64,000 nt of DNA from Timonella corticicola (lineage in GTDB: Bacteria > Actinomycetota > Actinomycetes > Actinomycetales > Cellulomonadaceae), in assembly GCF_042683685.1 (NCBI RefSeq), contig NZ_JBHUOP010000005.1:124001-188000 (forward strand). The letters are read 5' to 3'. Under the pieces are notes generated by a model. That model saw only the letters and a list, made by a program, of their open reading frames with translations. It ran no database searches and was not told the origin of the DNA. A program made the position numbers and the translations under genes. Positions 8,048 to 16,838 of this stretch are shown in pieces (positions within the stretch are counted from its first letter, which is position 1; each line of letters opens with the position of its first letter).

Positions 8048-8446
8048 ATGACAATGACCGACCCGATCGCAGACATGCTTACTCGTCTGCGCAACGCGAA
8101 CTCGGCTTACCACGAGACGGTGACCATGCCGTCCTCGAAGCTGAAGTCGAACATTGCAGACATTCTTAAGGCAGAGGGTTACATCAAGGGTTGGAAGGTC
8201 GAGGACGCTACCGTCGGTAAGAGCCTCGTTCTCGAACTCAAGTTTGGCCCAAACCGTGAACGCGCCCTCGCAGGCGTAACTCGCGTCTCGAAGCCTGGTC
8301 TGCGTGTATACGCAAAGTCGACCAACCTGCCAAAGGTACGCGGCGGCCTTGGCGTGGCAATTCTGTCCACGTCTTCCGGTCTCCTCACCGACAAGCAGGC
8401 AGCACAGAAGGGCGTGGGTGGGGAAGTCCTCGCCTACGTCTGGTAA
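8048..8446 (+). CDS. rpsH: 30S ribosomal protein S8
   Basis: The 132-residue S8 binds helix 21 of 16S rRNA. MTMTDPIADMLTRLRNANSA at the start and STSSGLLTDKQAAQKGVGGE near the end are family signatures. It follows rpsZ after 75 bases with no clear terminator. Confidence 0.98.
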   Translation: MTMTDPIADMLTRLRNANSAYHETVTMPSSKLKSNIADILKAEGYIKGWKVEDATVGKSLVLELKFGPNRERALAGVTRVSKPGLRVYAKSTNLPKVRGGLGVAILSTSSGLLTDKQAAQKGVGGEVLAYVW

Positions 8447-8467
8447 TCGGAAAGGAGAAAGATACTC

Positions 8468-9007
8468 ATGTCACGTATCGGTAAGCTTCCTATTCCGGTT
8501 CCTGCTGGTGTAGACGTATCTATCAGCGGTGCGCTCGTGACCATCAAGGGCCCCAAGGGAACCCTTGAGCACGTAGTTCCCGCTCCAATTGAAGTGGCTC
8601 GTGGCGAGGACGGCACCATCGTTGTGTCGCGTCCAAACGACGAGCGCGAGTCCCGTGCACTGCACGGACTCACCCGTACCCTCATCGCTAACATCATCAC
8701 CGGTGTTACCCAGGGTTACGAGAAGAAGCTGGAAATCGTTGGTACCGGTTACCGTGTAGCCGCTAAGGGCAACTCCCTTGAGTTCGCACTCGGCTTCTCG
8801 CACCCAGTCGTCATCGAAGCCCCTGCAGGCATCACCTTCGCTGTTGAAGCTCCAACCAAGTTCTCGGTCTCGGGCATCGACAAGCAGCAGGTCGGCGAGG
8901 TAGCTGCGAATATTCGCAAGCTGCGTAAGCCTGAGCCATACAAGGGCAAGGGTGTTCGTTACGCCGGCGAGAACGTTCGCCGCAAGGCTGGAAAGGCTGG
9001 TAAGTAA
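8468..9007 (+). CDS. rplF: 50S ribosomal protein L6
   Basis: The 179-residue L6 lies near the factor-binding stalk. MSRIGKLPIPVPAGVDVSI, TGVTQGYEKKLEIVGTGYR and PEPYKGKGVRYAGENVRRK are diagnostic. GGAAAGGAGAAAG lies upstream of the ATG. rplR follows after two bases. Confidence 0.98.
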   Translation: MSRIGKLPIPVPAGVDVSISGALVTIKGPKGTLEHVVPAPIEVARGEDGTIVVSRPNDERESRALHGLTRTLIANIITGVTQGYEKKLEIVGTGYRVAAKGNSLEFALGFSHPVVIEAPAGITFAVEAPTKFSVSGIDKQQVGEVAANIRKLRKPEPYKGKGVRYAGENVRRKAGKAGK

Positions 9008-9009
9008 CG

Positions 9010-9381
9010 ATGGCTCTCAAGGTTTTGGGCAAGGGCAAGGCAGTCGCACGTACGCGCCGTCACGTTCGTCTTCGCAAGAAGATCCGTGGCACCGCAGCAC
9101 GTCCACGCCTCGTTGTAACGCGTTCCACGCGTCACATGGTCGCTCAGATTGTCGACGACACCGTTGGCAAGACGCTGGTATCCGCATCAACCCTCGAGGC
9201 CGATCTTCGTGCATTCGATGGCGACAAGACTGCAAAGTCCCGCAAGGTTGGCGAGTTGATCGCTGAGCGCGCGAAGGCAGCAGGAATTGAAGCGGTTGTT
9301 TTCGACCGCGGCGGAAACAAGTACCACGGCCGAGTGGCAGCAGTCGCAGATGGCGCCCGCGAAGGCGGTCTGTCCCTGTGA
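9010..9381 (+). CDS. rplR: 50S ribosomal protein L18
   Basis: L18 carries 5S rRNA into the central protuberance. The 123-residue product shows HVRLRKKIRGTAARPRLVV and the C-terminal FDRGGNKYHGRVAAVADGAR. The length and the place between rplF and rpsE are standard. Confidence 0.97.
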   Translation: MALKVLGKGKAVARTRRHVRLRKKIRGTAARPRLVVTRSTRHMVAQIVDDTVGKTLVSASTLEADLRAFDGDKTAKSRKVGELIAERAKAAGIEAVVFDRGGNKYHGRVAAVADGAREGGLSL

Positions 9382-9415
9382 TGACCACTTCCGTTTCGAA
9401 GCAAAGGACTCTGTG

Positions 9416-10069
9416 ATGGCTGCAGGACAGCGCAACACTGGCGCACCTCAGGGTGGCGCTAACGAGCAGAATGACCGCCGTAACGGCCGCGGCCGCGGTG
9501 AAGGTGGTCGTCGTGGTGACGCAGCTGAGAAGAGCGCTTTCGTAGAGCGCGTCGTCACCATCAACCGCGTATCCAAGGTTGTCAAGGGTGGACGTCGTTT
9601 CTCCTTCACCGCACTCGTTGTGGTTGGAGACGGCGACGGCACCGTTGGCGTTGGCTACGGTAAGGCAAAGGAAGTTCCTGCGGCTATTGCTAAGGGTGTT
9701 GAGGAAGCGAAGAAGAACTTCTTCCGCGTACCACGCATCCAGGGAACTATCACCCACCCAGTCCAGGGTGAAGCAGCAGCAGGCGTAGTGTTCCTTCGCC
9801 CAGCAGCTCCTGGTACTGGTGTTATCGCTGGTGGTCCAGTGCGCGCAGTTCTTGAGTGCGCTGGTGTCCACGATGTTCTCTCCAAGTCGCTCGGATCTTC
9901 GAACGCAATCAACATCGTTCACGCGACCGTTGAAGCACTGCGTAACCTCGAAGAGCCAGCTGAGGTAGCGGCACGCCGTGGCCTTCCGCTCGAGCACGTA
10001 GCACCTGCTGCGCTGCTTCGTGCACAGGCAGCAGGCGTTGCGGCTAAAGCAGCAGAGGCAGGTGCATGA
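9416..10069 (+). CDS. rpsE: 30S ribosomal protein S5
   Basis: S5 helps control decoding accuracy and mRNA helicase activity. VERVVTINRVSKVVKGGRRF, VGYGKAKEVPAAIAKG and the AGGPVRAVLECAGVHDVLSK segment define it. The frame is open back to 9287, but AAAGGA at 9403-9408 and the family beginning MAAGQRN support the ATG at 9416 (217 residues). The first 40 residues are a Gly/Arg-rich disordered stretch found in actinobacterial S5. Confidence 0.95.
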   Translation: MAAGQRNTGAPQGGANEQNDRRNGRGRGEGGRRGDAAEKSAFVERVVTINRVSKVVKGGRRFSFTALVVVGDGDGTVGVGYGKAKEVPAAIAKGVEEAKKNFFRVPRIQGTITHPVQGEAAAGVVFLRPAAPGTGVIAGGPVRAVLECAGVHDVLSKSLGSSNAINIVHATVEALRNLEEPAEVAARRGLPLEHVAPAALLRAQAAGVAAKAAEAGA

Positions 10070-10251
10070 TGGCCAATCTCAAGGTAACTCAGGTTAAGTC
10101 CGAAATTGGCGGCAAGCAGAACCAGCGTGACACGCTGCGTACCCTCGGTCTCAAGCGCATCGGTGCATCCGTTGTGCGTGAGGACCGTCCAGAGGTTCGC
10201 GGCATGATCGCAACCGTGGCGCACCTTGTCACGGTTGAGGAGGTTGACTGA
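10066..10251 (+). CDS. rpmD: 50S ribosomal protein L30
   Basis: The 61-residue L30 has LKVTQVKSEIGGKQNQRDTL and RTLGLKRIGASVVREDRPEVRGM. Two consecutive ATG codons (10066 and 10069) are possible; the first overlaps the rpsE stop. Its stop is two bases before rplO. Confidence 0.96.
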   Translation: MMANLKVTQVKSEIGGKQNQRDTLRTLGLKRIGASVVREDRPEVRGMIATVAHLVTVEEVD

Positions 10252-10253
10252 TC

Positions 10254-10829
10254 ATGGCCGAAAAGAAGGCTGAAGAGGTAGTCGAGGCTGAGGCCAAGAC
10301 CACCGAAAAAAAGGCTCCTGCGAAGAAGCCTGCGGCTAAGAAGGCTCCAGCGAAGAAGGCAGCAGAGGTTAAGGAAGAGACCGTAGGTCAGGCCCTTAAG
10401 CTCCACCACCTTCGCCCAGCCCCAGGTGCCAAGACCGCTAAGACCCGTGTTGGTCGTGGTGAGGCATCCAAGGGTAAGACCGCTGGTCGTGGTACCAAGG
10501 GTACGAAGGCTCGTTACCAGGTTCCACAGCGCTTTGAGGGTGGCCAGATGCCACTTCACATGCGTTTGCCAAAGTTGCGTGGTTTCAAGAACCCGTTCCG
10601 TGTTGAGTTCCAGGTTGTAAACCTAGACAAGCTCGGTGAACTCTACCCAGAGGGTGGCGCGGTTACCGTTGCCGACCTCGTGGCAAAGGGTGCGGTTCGT
10701 AAGAACCAGCCAGTGAAGGTTCTCGGAACCGGTGAGATCTCCGTCAAGCTTGAGGTTGCAGTTGATGCAGTTTCGGGCTCTGCAAAGGAAAAGATCCTTG
10801 CAGCGGGTGGATCCATCTCCGAAGACTGA
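10254..10829 (+). CDS. rplO: 50S ribosomal protein L15 with Lys/Ala-rich N-terminal extension
   Basis: L15 is a late-assembly 50S protein. The family sequence starts at about residue 47 (LKLHHLRPAPGAKTAKTRVG) and continues with GRGTKGTKARYQVPQRFEGG and the PLHMRLPKLRGF core. Before it lies an Ala/Lys/Glu-rich stretch with PAKKPAAKKAPAKKA, making the protein 191 residues against about 147 in most bacteria. An upstream ATG with a good ribosome binding site (GAGGTTGACTGATC context) supports the extension being translated. It ends the spc operon. Confidence 0.95.
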   Translation: MAEKKAEEVVEAEAKTTEKKAPAKKPAAKKAPAKKAAEVKEETVGQALKLHHLRPAPGAKTAKTRVGRGEASKGKTAGRGTKGTKARYQVPQRFEGGQMPLHMRLPKLRGFKNPFRVEFQVVNLDKLGELYPEGGAVTVADLVAKGAVRKNQPVKVLGTGEISVKLEVAVDAVSGSAKEKILAAGGSISED

Positions 10830-10839
10830 TCTACGTGTG

Positions 10840-10871
10840 AGTGGGCCGGTGTCATATGACACCGGCCCACT
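10840..10871 (+). terminator. Terminator after rplO
   Basis: A perfect 32-base palindrome (two 16-base arms meeting at 10855/10856) starts ten bases after the rplO stop. No T-run follows. Confidence 0.8.
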
Positions 10872-11169
10872 TGCCGTATCCGGACCCTTTCACATGCTGG
10901 TGTGCGGATTTCGTGAACCTGCATAGAGCGTATAAAGTAGGTTCGATATTGGTTTCATGAGTTTCAGGCAAGTTTGCGTGGAGCCCACTGCAAACGCCAC
11001 ATGTTCACTGTCTGAACTGTGGATCACGGTTGTGTGGTTCGAAACCAACCTCACATACTTGTACGGTCTGTTCTCAGACATCATTGCTAACAACCTCATG
11101 TTGTTAAAAGCTTAAGTATCCCGCGAGAGCGGAGATCGACACCGCTACGGCGGTTTCCAGGAGGACTAG
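10872..11169 (+). promoter_or_regulatory. Upstream region of secY
   Basis: About 300 bases without a gene lead into secY. TATAAA at 10931-10936 could be a -10 box, but no convincing -35 sits before it. A small hairpin AACAAC/GTTGTT lies at 11089-11105. AGGAGGAC (11158-11166 region) is the ribosome binding site of secY. Nothing else recognisable. Confidence 0.4.
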
Positions 11170-12459
11170 GTGCTAAGCGGACTCGCACGGGCGTTCAGAA
11201 CGCCAGACCTACGACGCAAACTGCTGTTCACCCTCGGTATTATCGTGCTGTATCGCGTGGGTTCGGTTATTCCTGCGCCAGGCGTCTCATACGAGACTAT
11301 TCAGCGATGCATCGCTAACGCGGACACGTCGGGTCTGATGGGCGTTATGAACCTCTTCAGTGGTGGAGCGCTACTTCAGTTGTCGGTCTTCGCGCTGGGT
11401 ATCATGCCGTACATTACTGCGAGCATCATCGTTCAGTTGCTGCGCGTTGTGATCCCACACTTCGAGGCGCTGCACAAGGAAGGCCAAACGGGTACTGCCA
11501 AGTTGACGCAGTACACCCGTTACCTGACCATCGCGCTGGGTCTGCTTCAGGCGACCACCTATGTGACCATGGCTCGCACTCAGATGCTGATCCCCGGCTG
11601 TGACCCGCTCGTGGACGACCGGATCATGACCTCGTTGTTCGTGATTCTGTCGATGACCGCAGGTACCGCGCTGCTGATGTGGATGGGTGAACAGATCACC
11701 GAGCAGGGTATCGGTAACGGTATGTCGATGCTGATCTTCATCTCGATTGCCGCTTCGTTCCCTCCAGCTCTATGGTCGATCGCCTCCGGTTCCGGTGGCT
11801 TCGGCAAGTTCGCGATCGTTGTTCTGATCTCGTTGATCGTTATCGCCGCTGTCGTTTACGTTGAGCAGTCGCAGCGTCGGATTCCGGTGCAGTACGCGAA
11901 GCGCATGGTCGGTCGTAAGATGTACGGCGGCTCGACCACGTATATTCCAATCAAGATCAACATGGCGGGTGTTATCCCAGTCATCTTCGCCTCGTCGTTG
12001 CTGGCAATCCCGATGTTGATCGTTCAGTTCGCCAACGTCCAGGGCGGCTGGGTCGACTGGGTTCAGCGCAACCTGGTGAACAACGAGGCTCCTCTGCACA
12101 TCGTGTTCTACGTTGCTCTGATCCTGTTCTTCGCGTTCTTCTACACGGCAATCACCTTTAACCCTGAAGAGGTCGCCGACAACATGAAGAAGTACGGTGG
12201 GTTCATTCCGGGTATCCGTGCCGGACGCCCGACCGCCGACTATCTGACCTACGTCATTACTCGTGTCACGACGGCTGGTGCGATTTACCTTGCACTCGTT
12301 GCTCTGATCCCAACGATTGCGTTCATCGCGCTCGGTGTGGGCGGCAACGTGCCGTTTGGTGGTACGTCAATTTTGATCATCGTTGGTGTTGGTCTCGAGA
12401 CTGTCAAGCAGATCGATGCGCAACTCCAGCAACGTCACTATGAAGGGTTGCTCAAGTGA
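11170..12459 (+). CDS. secY: Preprotein translocase subunit SecY
   Basis: The 429-residue SecY forms the protein-conducting channel of the inner membrane with SecE and SecG. It begins with FRTPDLRRKLLFTLGIIVLY and has ten predicted membrane segments. The FSGGALLQLSVFALGIMPYI segment, the QITEQGIGNGMSMLIF loop, and FNPEEVADNMKKYGGFIPGI-like cytoplasmic loop 5 are all present. GTG start after AGGAGGAC. Its stop overlaps the adk start by four bases. Confidence 0.98.
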   Translation: MLSGLARAFRTPDLRRKLLFTLGIIVLYRVGSVIPAPGVSYETIQRCIANADTSGLMGVMNLFSGGALLQLSVFALGIMPYITASIIVQLLRVVIPHFEALHKEGQTGTAKLTQYTRYLTIALGLLQATTYVTMARTQMLIPGCDPLVDDRIMTSLFVILSMTAGTALLMWMGEQITEQGIGNGMSMLIFISIAASFPPALWSIASGSGGFGKFAIVVLISLIVIAAVVYVEQSQRRIPVQYAKRMVGRKMYGGSTTYIPIKINMAGVIPVIFASSLLAIPMLIVQFANVQGGWVDWVQRNLVNNEAPLHIVFYVALILFFAFFYTAITFNPEEVADNMKKYGGFIPGIRAGRPTADYLTYVITRVTTAGAIYLALVALIPTIAFIALGVGGNVPFGGTSILIIVGVGLETVKQIDAQLQQRHYEGLLK

Positions 12460-13049
12460 GCGCACGTATTGTTTTGTTGGGCCCTCCCGGGGCAGGAAAG
12501 GGCACGCAGGCTGCTCGCCTCGCGGAGAAGTTGGGCGTCGAGGCCATCTCGACGGGTGACATCTTCCGCGCCAACATCAAGGGTGAGACTGAACTCGGCA
12601 AGCTCGTGCAGGAGTACACCTCCCGCGGCGAACTGGTGCCGGATGAAGTCACCAACGCTATGGTCCGCGACAAGTTGGCGTCAAAGATTGTTGACGGCAA
12701 GGCGGAGGAACTCGGCTTTATCCTCGACGGTTACCCACGTAACGTCGCACAGGTCGCTGAACTCGATGCGATTCTCGCTGATTTCGGAGTGACGCTTGAT
12801 GGTGCTCTTGAGATCACCGCTGACAACGATGTTGTCACCGAGCGTCTTTTGAAGCGAGCTGAGATCGAAGGCCGCGCAGATGACACTGAACCTGTCATTC
12901 GGCACCGACTGGCCGTTTACGCTGAACAGACTGCGCCGATCTCCGCGGTTTACTCGGAGCGGGGCAAGTTGGTTCAGGTAGATGGTATCGGCGAGGTCGA
13001 AGAGGTTACCTCACGCCTTGTGAAGGCGCTTGAGGCACTCGACGACTGA
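12456..13049 (+). CDS. adk: Adenylate kinase (short-LID form)
   Basis: Adenylate kinase interconverts ATP + AMP and 2 ADP. The P-loop GPPGAGKGTQ (about residues 9-18), the AMP site STGDIFRA, GFILDGYPRN and the DDTEPVIRHRL segment are all visible. The LID is short and without zinc cysteines, giving 197 residues, near the length of other actinobacterial enzymes. GTG start coupled to secY. In most actinobacteria map (methionine aminopeptidase) follows; here a terminator does. Confidence 0.97.
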   Translation: MSARIVLLGPPGAGKGTQAARLAEKLGVEAISTGDIFRANIKGETELGKLVQEYTSRGELVPDEVTNAMVRDKLASKIVDGKAEELGFILDGYPRNVAQVAELDAILADFGVTLDGALEITADNDVVTERLLKRAEIEGRADDTEPVIRHRLAVYAEQTAPISAVYSERGKLVQVDGIGEVEEVTSRLVKALEALDD

Positions 13050-13074
13050 GCACATCGGCTACACATTTTAAAGG

Positions 13075-13114
13075 TGGTGGGTGGCCACTCCCGCAGGGGA
13101 GTGGCCACCCACCA
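13075..13114 (+). terminator. Strong terminator after adk
   Basis: Perfect 18-base arms (13075-13092 and 13097-13114) with a GCAG loop are followed by TTTT. It cleanly separates secY-adk from infA. Confidence 0.93.
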
Positions 13115-13464
13115 TTTTCATACCCATCGCAGGGACGCCTGGTCTCGCGTAGCCACAGCGGTTGTGATGGGGATTGGCGACGATTCCCCACCAGGCGGCG
13201 TGTCGCCGCTCTCGGCCACGCTGGGTTGTGGGCCGAGGACACTGCCGCGAGCTCGTCGGCAATGGAACGCGTGAATCACGCGCCAGGCAGATGTGGCGTG
13301 AGATTAGGCCGTGGTAACCACCTATCGGCAGGCCAACCGTGAGATCAGCAGGTTCAAAGTAACCGGCATCACGGTGTATCTGTCAGTTCTATGCCGTAAG
13401 ATGGTGTGTTGGTATGTGCTAATCACATATCAGCCAATCCAAATTACAGGAGTTAGCGGAGTTT
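13115..13464 (+). other. Intergenic region before infA with short repeated motifs
   Basis: Where map usually lies there is no gene. The stretch holds two copies of the motif discussed in the findings: ATTGGCGACGA (13173-13183, reverse orientation) and CTCGTCGGCAAT (13252-13263). A small inverted repeat TATGTG/CACATA near 13413-13429 and TAAGAT near 13396 could belong to the infA promoter, but this is weak. Confidence 0.5.
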
Positions 13465-13686
13465 ATGGCAAAGAAGGACGGTGTCATCGAGATCGAAGGC
13501 AGCGTGGTCGAGGCTCTCCCGAACGCAATGTTCCGGGTAGAACTGACCAACGGGCACAAGGTGCTCGCGCACATCTCGGGCAAAATGCGCCAACACTACA
13601 TTCGAATCCTCCCTGAGGACCGGGTGGTCGTTGAGTTGAGCCCATACGACTTGTCCCGTGGCCGGATTGTCTACCGCTACAAGTAA
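13465..13686 (+). CDS. infA: Translation initiation factor IF-1
   Basis: The 73-residue IF-1 blocks the ribosomal A site during initiation. MAKKDGVIEIEGSVVEALPN and RILPEDRVVVELSPYDLSRG with the final GRIVYRYK match the family over its whole length. AGGAG lies upstream. It starts a new transcription unit after the adk terminator. Confidence 0.98.
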   Translation: MAKKDGVIEIEGSVVEALPNAMFRVELTNGHKVLAHISGKMRQHYIRILPEDRVVVELSPYDLSRGRIVYRYK

Positions 13687-13745
13687 TCAACACTCGATCA
13701 CTGTCATCGATGCGCTCACGCGCTGAATATGGCAGAGGAGACACG

Positions 13746-13859
13746 ATGAAGGTCAACCCTAGCGTTAAGAAGATCTGCGACAAGTGCAAGGTTATCCGCC
13801 GCCACGGTCGCGTCATGGTCATCTGCGAGAACCTGCGTCACAAGCAGCGCCAGGGCTGA
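13746..13859 (+). CDS. rpmJ: 50S ribosomal protein L36 (zinc-binding)
   Basis: This 37-residue L36 begins MKVNPSVKKICDKCKVIRRH. The zinc ligands are C11, C14, C27 and H32. AGAGGAGACACG precedes the ATG. A zinc-free L36 paralogue sits at 47137-47259 in the zinc-starvation block. Confidence 0.97.
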   Translation: MKVNPSVKKICDKCKVIRRHGRVMVICENLRHKQRQG

Positions 13860-14066
13860 TACGAGACTAATCGTCACGTACAGCGGCAACGCGGACGTCG
13901 GGTTGTAGAAACGCCCACCTGCACAAGCAGGACGTAATAACAGCATTACCGCCAACCTCTCGGAATACTTCCGATGTTGGCAAACCCTTGGCTCGGAGGC
14001 CATGGCTCGCAAGAACGCGAGAGGTAATGCTCCAGACCTCCGAAAGACATACAGGAGCCATCAGTA

Positions 14067-14441
14067 ATGGCACGTTTGATTGGAGTGGACCTCCCTCGCG
14101 ATAAGCGCGTAGTGGTAGCTCTCACTTACATCTACGGTGTAGGCCGTACCCGTTCCGAGCAGGCACTTGCTGCTACGGGCATCTCCCCAGACGTTCGCGT
14201 GAAGGACCTCGGCGACACCGAGCTCGTTGCGCTTCGTGACTTCCTCGAAGGCAACTTCAAGCTTGAGGGTGACCTTCGCCGTGAGGTTGCTGCAGACATC
14301 CGCCGCAAGGTTGAGATCGGCTGCTACGAAGGTCTTCGCCACCGTCGCGGACTCCCAGTTCGCGGTCAGCGCACCAAGACCAACGCACGTACCCGTAAGG
14401 GTCCAAAGAAGACAGTGGCCGGTAAGAAGAAGGCTCGCTGA
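14067..14441 (+). CDS. rpsM: 30S ribosomal protein S13
   Basis: The 124-residue S13 forms the head bridge to the 50S. MARLIGVDLPRDKRVVVALT, IYGVGRTRSEQALA and the RHRRGLPVRGQRTKTNART end are diagnostic. ACAGGAGCC precedes the ATG. It heads the alpha operon after a 207-base gap. Confidence 0.98.
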   Translation: MARLIGVDLPRDKRVVVALTYIYGVGRTRSEQALAATGISPDVRVKDLGDTELVALRDFLEGNFKLEGDLRREVAADIRRKVEIGCYEGLRHRRGLPVRGQRTKTNARTRKGPKKTVAGKKKAR

Positions 14442-14551
14442 TCTAGCAGCAGTAGTTCGAGTGGCCCGAGTCTGTTACAGCATTTGATGGTGTTGCATCG
14501 GACTTGCACGGCTTTCGATCCGAAGATCTTAACCCAGGAGAATAAGAGCAC

Positions 14552-14959
14552 ATGCCTCCAAAGACTCGCGGCGCCCAGGGCGCCCGCAAGCCTCGCCGCA
14601 AAGACAAAAAGAACGTCGCAGTCGGCCAGGCTCACATCAAGAGCACGTTTAACAACACGATCGTCTCGATCACGGACCCTTCGGGCGCTGTGATTTCGTG
14701 GGCATCGTCAGGTCAGGTTGGCTTCAAGGGTTCGCGTAAGTCGACCCCTTACGCAGCACAGCTTGCTGCTGAGTCGGCTGCACGCCGCGCTCAGGAACAC
14801 GGAATGAAGAAGGTCGACGTCTTCGTCAAGGGTCCAGGCTCCGGCCGCGAGACCGCGATCCGCTCCCTCCAGGCTGCTGGCCTTGAGGTTGGTTCGATCC
14901 AGGACGTTACGCCTCAGGCACACAACGGCTGCCGCCAGCCTAAGCGTCGCCGCGTCTGA
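14552..14959 (+). CDS. rpsK: 30S ribosomal protein S11
   Basis: S11 lies on the 30S platform. The 135-residue product shows HIKSTFNNTIVSITDPSGAV, GFKGSRKSTPYAAQLAAE and the PQAHNGCRQPKRRRV end. In many actinobacteria rpsD (S4) follows; it is absent here and rpoA comes next. Confidence 0.98.
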   Translation: MPPKTRGAQGARKPRRKDKKNVAVGQAHIKSTFNNTIVSITDPSGAVISWASSGQVGFKGSRKSTPYAAQLAAESAARRAQEHGMKKVDVFVKGPGSGRETAIRSLQAAGLEVGSIQDVTPQAHNGCRQPKRRRV

Positions 14960-15139
14960 TTTCGTAACAATCGTTCGCCTTTGTCTTTACGACGAATCGG
15001 TTGCGCTGGGTAGTTAGTTCTAGCTCCCAGCCTCCGGTTCGCTTGTAAAGCGAGTGAACCAGTCAGGTTGACATAGGCGGTGCCACCGCCAACTTGGTAT
15101 GCGTCATATAGCGGACGCATTTCGAAAGGAAACCACGAA

Positions 15140-16135
15140 GTGCTCATTGCACAGCGCCCAGCCCTCTCTGAAGAGGTAATCTCCGAGAACCGCTCCCGGT
15201 TCACCATCGAGCCACTCGAGCCAGGCTTCGGCTACACGCTCGGTAACTCGCTGCGTCGTACCCTGCTGTCCTCGATCCCAGGTGCAGCCGTCACCTCGAT
15301 CCGTATCGATGGAGTGCTCCACGAGTTCACCACCGTTCCGGGTGTCAAGGAAGACGTCACCGAGATCATCCTGAACATCAAGAACCTTGTCCTCTCCTCG
15401 GAGAACGACGAGCCAGTAGTGATGTACCTGCGTAAGCAGGGAGCGGGCGTCGTTACCGCGGCGGACATCGTTCCACCAGCGGGTGTAGAGGTTCACAACA
15501 CTGACCTTCACATTGCGACCCTTAATGAAAAGGGCAAGCTGGAAATCGAACTCACTGTTGAGCGTGGACGTGGATACGTCTCCGCTCACCAGAACAAGTC
15601 CTTTGAAGCAGAGATCGGCCGTATTCCGGTTGACTCGATCTACTCGCCAGTCCTCAAGGTGACCTACAAGGTCGAGGCAACGCGTGTCGAGCAGCGCACC
15701 GACTTTGACAAGCTCATCGTCGACGTTGAGACCAAGCCAGCCATTGCACCACGTGACGCTCTCGCGTCCGCCGGTAAGACTCTGGTTGAGCTCTTCGGTC
15801 TTGCACGCGAGCTCAACGTAGAAGCAGAGGGTATTGAGATCGGTCCTTCGCCAACGGACGCTGCTCTTGCGGCGGACCTGGCACTCCCAATCGAGGACCT
15901 CCAGCTGACGATCCGTTCGTACAACTGCCTTAAGCGTGAGGGCATTCACCAGGTCGGTGAACTTGTCGCTCGCTCGGAGGCAGACCTGCTCGATATTCGT
16001 AACTTCGGTGCGAAGTCCATCAACGAGGTCAAGGACAAGCTCGCTGAGCTCGGCCTGTCCCTCAAGGACTCCCCACTCGACTTCGATCCAACTCAGTCGG
16101 CGAACTACTTCGACGACGAAGACGAGCAGTACTGA
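15140..16135 (+). CDS. rpoA: RNA polymerase alpha subunit
   Basis: The alpha subunit nucleates core polymerase assembly. The N-terminal domain has TIEPLEPGFGYTLGNSLRR and LLSSIPGAAVTSIRIDGV. The C-terminal domain begins near residue 255 with PIEDLQLTIRSYNCLKREGI and includes LLDIRNFGAKSINEVKDKL, the UP-element and activator contact region. The frame is open from 15080, but GAAAGGA at 15124-15130 and family alignment favour the GTG at 15140 (331 residues). Confidence 0.96.
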   Translation: MLIAQRPALSEEVISENRSRFTIEPLEPGFGYTLGNSLRRTLLSSIPGAAVTSIRIDGVLHEFTTVPGVKEDVTEIILNIKNLVLSSENDEPVVMYLRKQGAGVVTAADIVPPAGVEVHNTDLHIATLNEKGKLEIELTVERGRGYVSAHQNKSFEAEIGRIPVDSIYSPVLKVTYKVEATRVEQRTDFDKLIVDVETKPAIAPRDALASAGKTLVELFGLARELNVEAEGIEIGPSPTDAALAADLALPIEDLQLTIRSYNCLKREGIHQVGELVARSEADLLDIRNFGAKSINEVKDKLAELGLSLKDSPLDFDPTQSANYFDDEDEQY

Positions 16136-16199
16136 CAGAACTTCTTCGGCTGATCGGGCTTGGGCCCGGTCGTCGTAACAATCTCAAGGAGCAACTACA

Positions 16200-16727
16200 A
16201 TGCCTACCCCTACCAAGGGCGCACGGCTCGGTGGAAGCCCGGCTCACGAGCGTCTGATCCTCGCGAACCTTGCTTCGAGCCTGTTCGAGCACGGCCGCAT
16301 CACCACCACCGTGACCAAGGCGAAGCGCCTTCAGCCACTCGCTGAAAGCCTCATCACCAAGGCGAAGCGTGGAGACATCCACAACCGCCGTCAGGTTTCG
16401 AAGGTTATTCGTAACAAGACCGTTCACGTTCGTGACGCTGAGGGTGACGCAAAGACCATCGTGCACCGTCTGTTCACCGAGATCGCTCCAGCCATGGCTG
16501 AGCGTAACGGTGGCTACACCCGCATCACCAAGGTTGGTAACCGCAAGGGCGACAACGCTCCTCTCGCAGTTATCGAGCTCGTGATGGAACCAGTTTCGCC
16601 AAAGCAGGCAGTGGTCAAGGAAGCAACCAAGGCTGCTGAGAAGGCTGCCAAGGCAGAGGAAGCTGCTGTTGAGGCTCCAGTCGAGGAGACCCCAGCAGTT
16701 GAGGCTGAGGAGACCAAGGAAGACTGA
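16200..16727 (+). CDS. rplQ: 50S ribosomal protein L17 with acidic tail
   Basis: L17 lies near the tunnel exit. MPTPTKGARLGGSPAHERLI, LANLASSLFEHGRITTTVTK and RITKVGNRKGDNAPLAVIEL are family sequence (residues 1-118). The remaining 55 or so residues form an Ala/Glu/Lys-rich low-complexity tail, giving 175 residues against about 120-127 for most L17. AAGGAG precedes the ATG. Confidence 0.97.
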   Translation: MPTPTKGARLGGSPAHERLILANLASSLFEHGRITTTVTKAKRLQPLAESLITKAKRGDIHNRRQVSKVIRNKTVHVRDAEGDAKTIVHRLFTEIAPAMAERNGGYTRITKVGNRKGDNAPLAVIELVMEPVSPKQAVVKEATKAAEKAAKAEEAAVEAPVEETPAVEAEETKED

Positions 16728-16748
16728 GTCCAGTCTTGTTGATCTTCA

Positions 16749-16784
16749 CTGAAGGCCCCGAACCATATGGTTCGGGGCCTTCAG
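16749..16784 (+). terminator. Terminator after rplQ
   Basis: A perfect 36-base palindrome (18-base arms meeting at 16766/16767) starts 22 bases after the rplQ stop. Confidence 0.88.
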
Positions 16785-16838
16785 TCTTGTGGTGCAGTTC
16801 CAAGGTTTGGCAAGGCCTGGAGCAGGGTCTCTGCGGCT

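Noticed and set aside
9381..9416. An 11-codon frame (ATG at 9381) between rplR and rpsE
   Set aside because: Too short and unsupported; the AAAGGA site there serves rpsE.
11034..11048. GGTTCGAAACC, resembling a tRNA T-arm
   Set aside because: No acceptor stem, anticodon arm or D-arm can be built around it.
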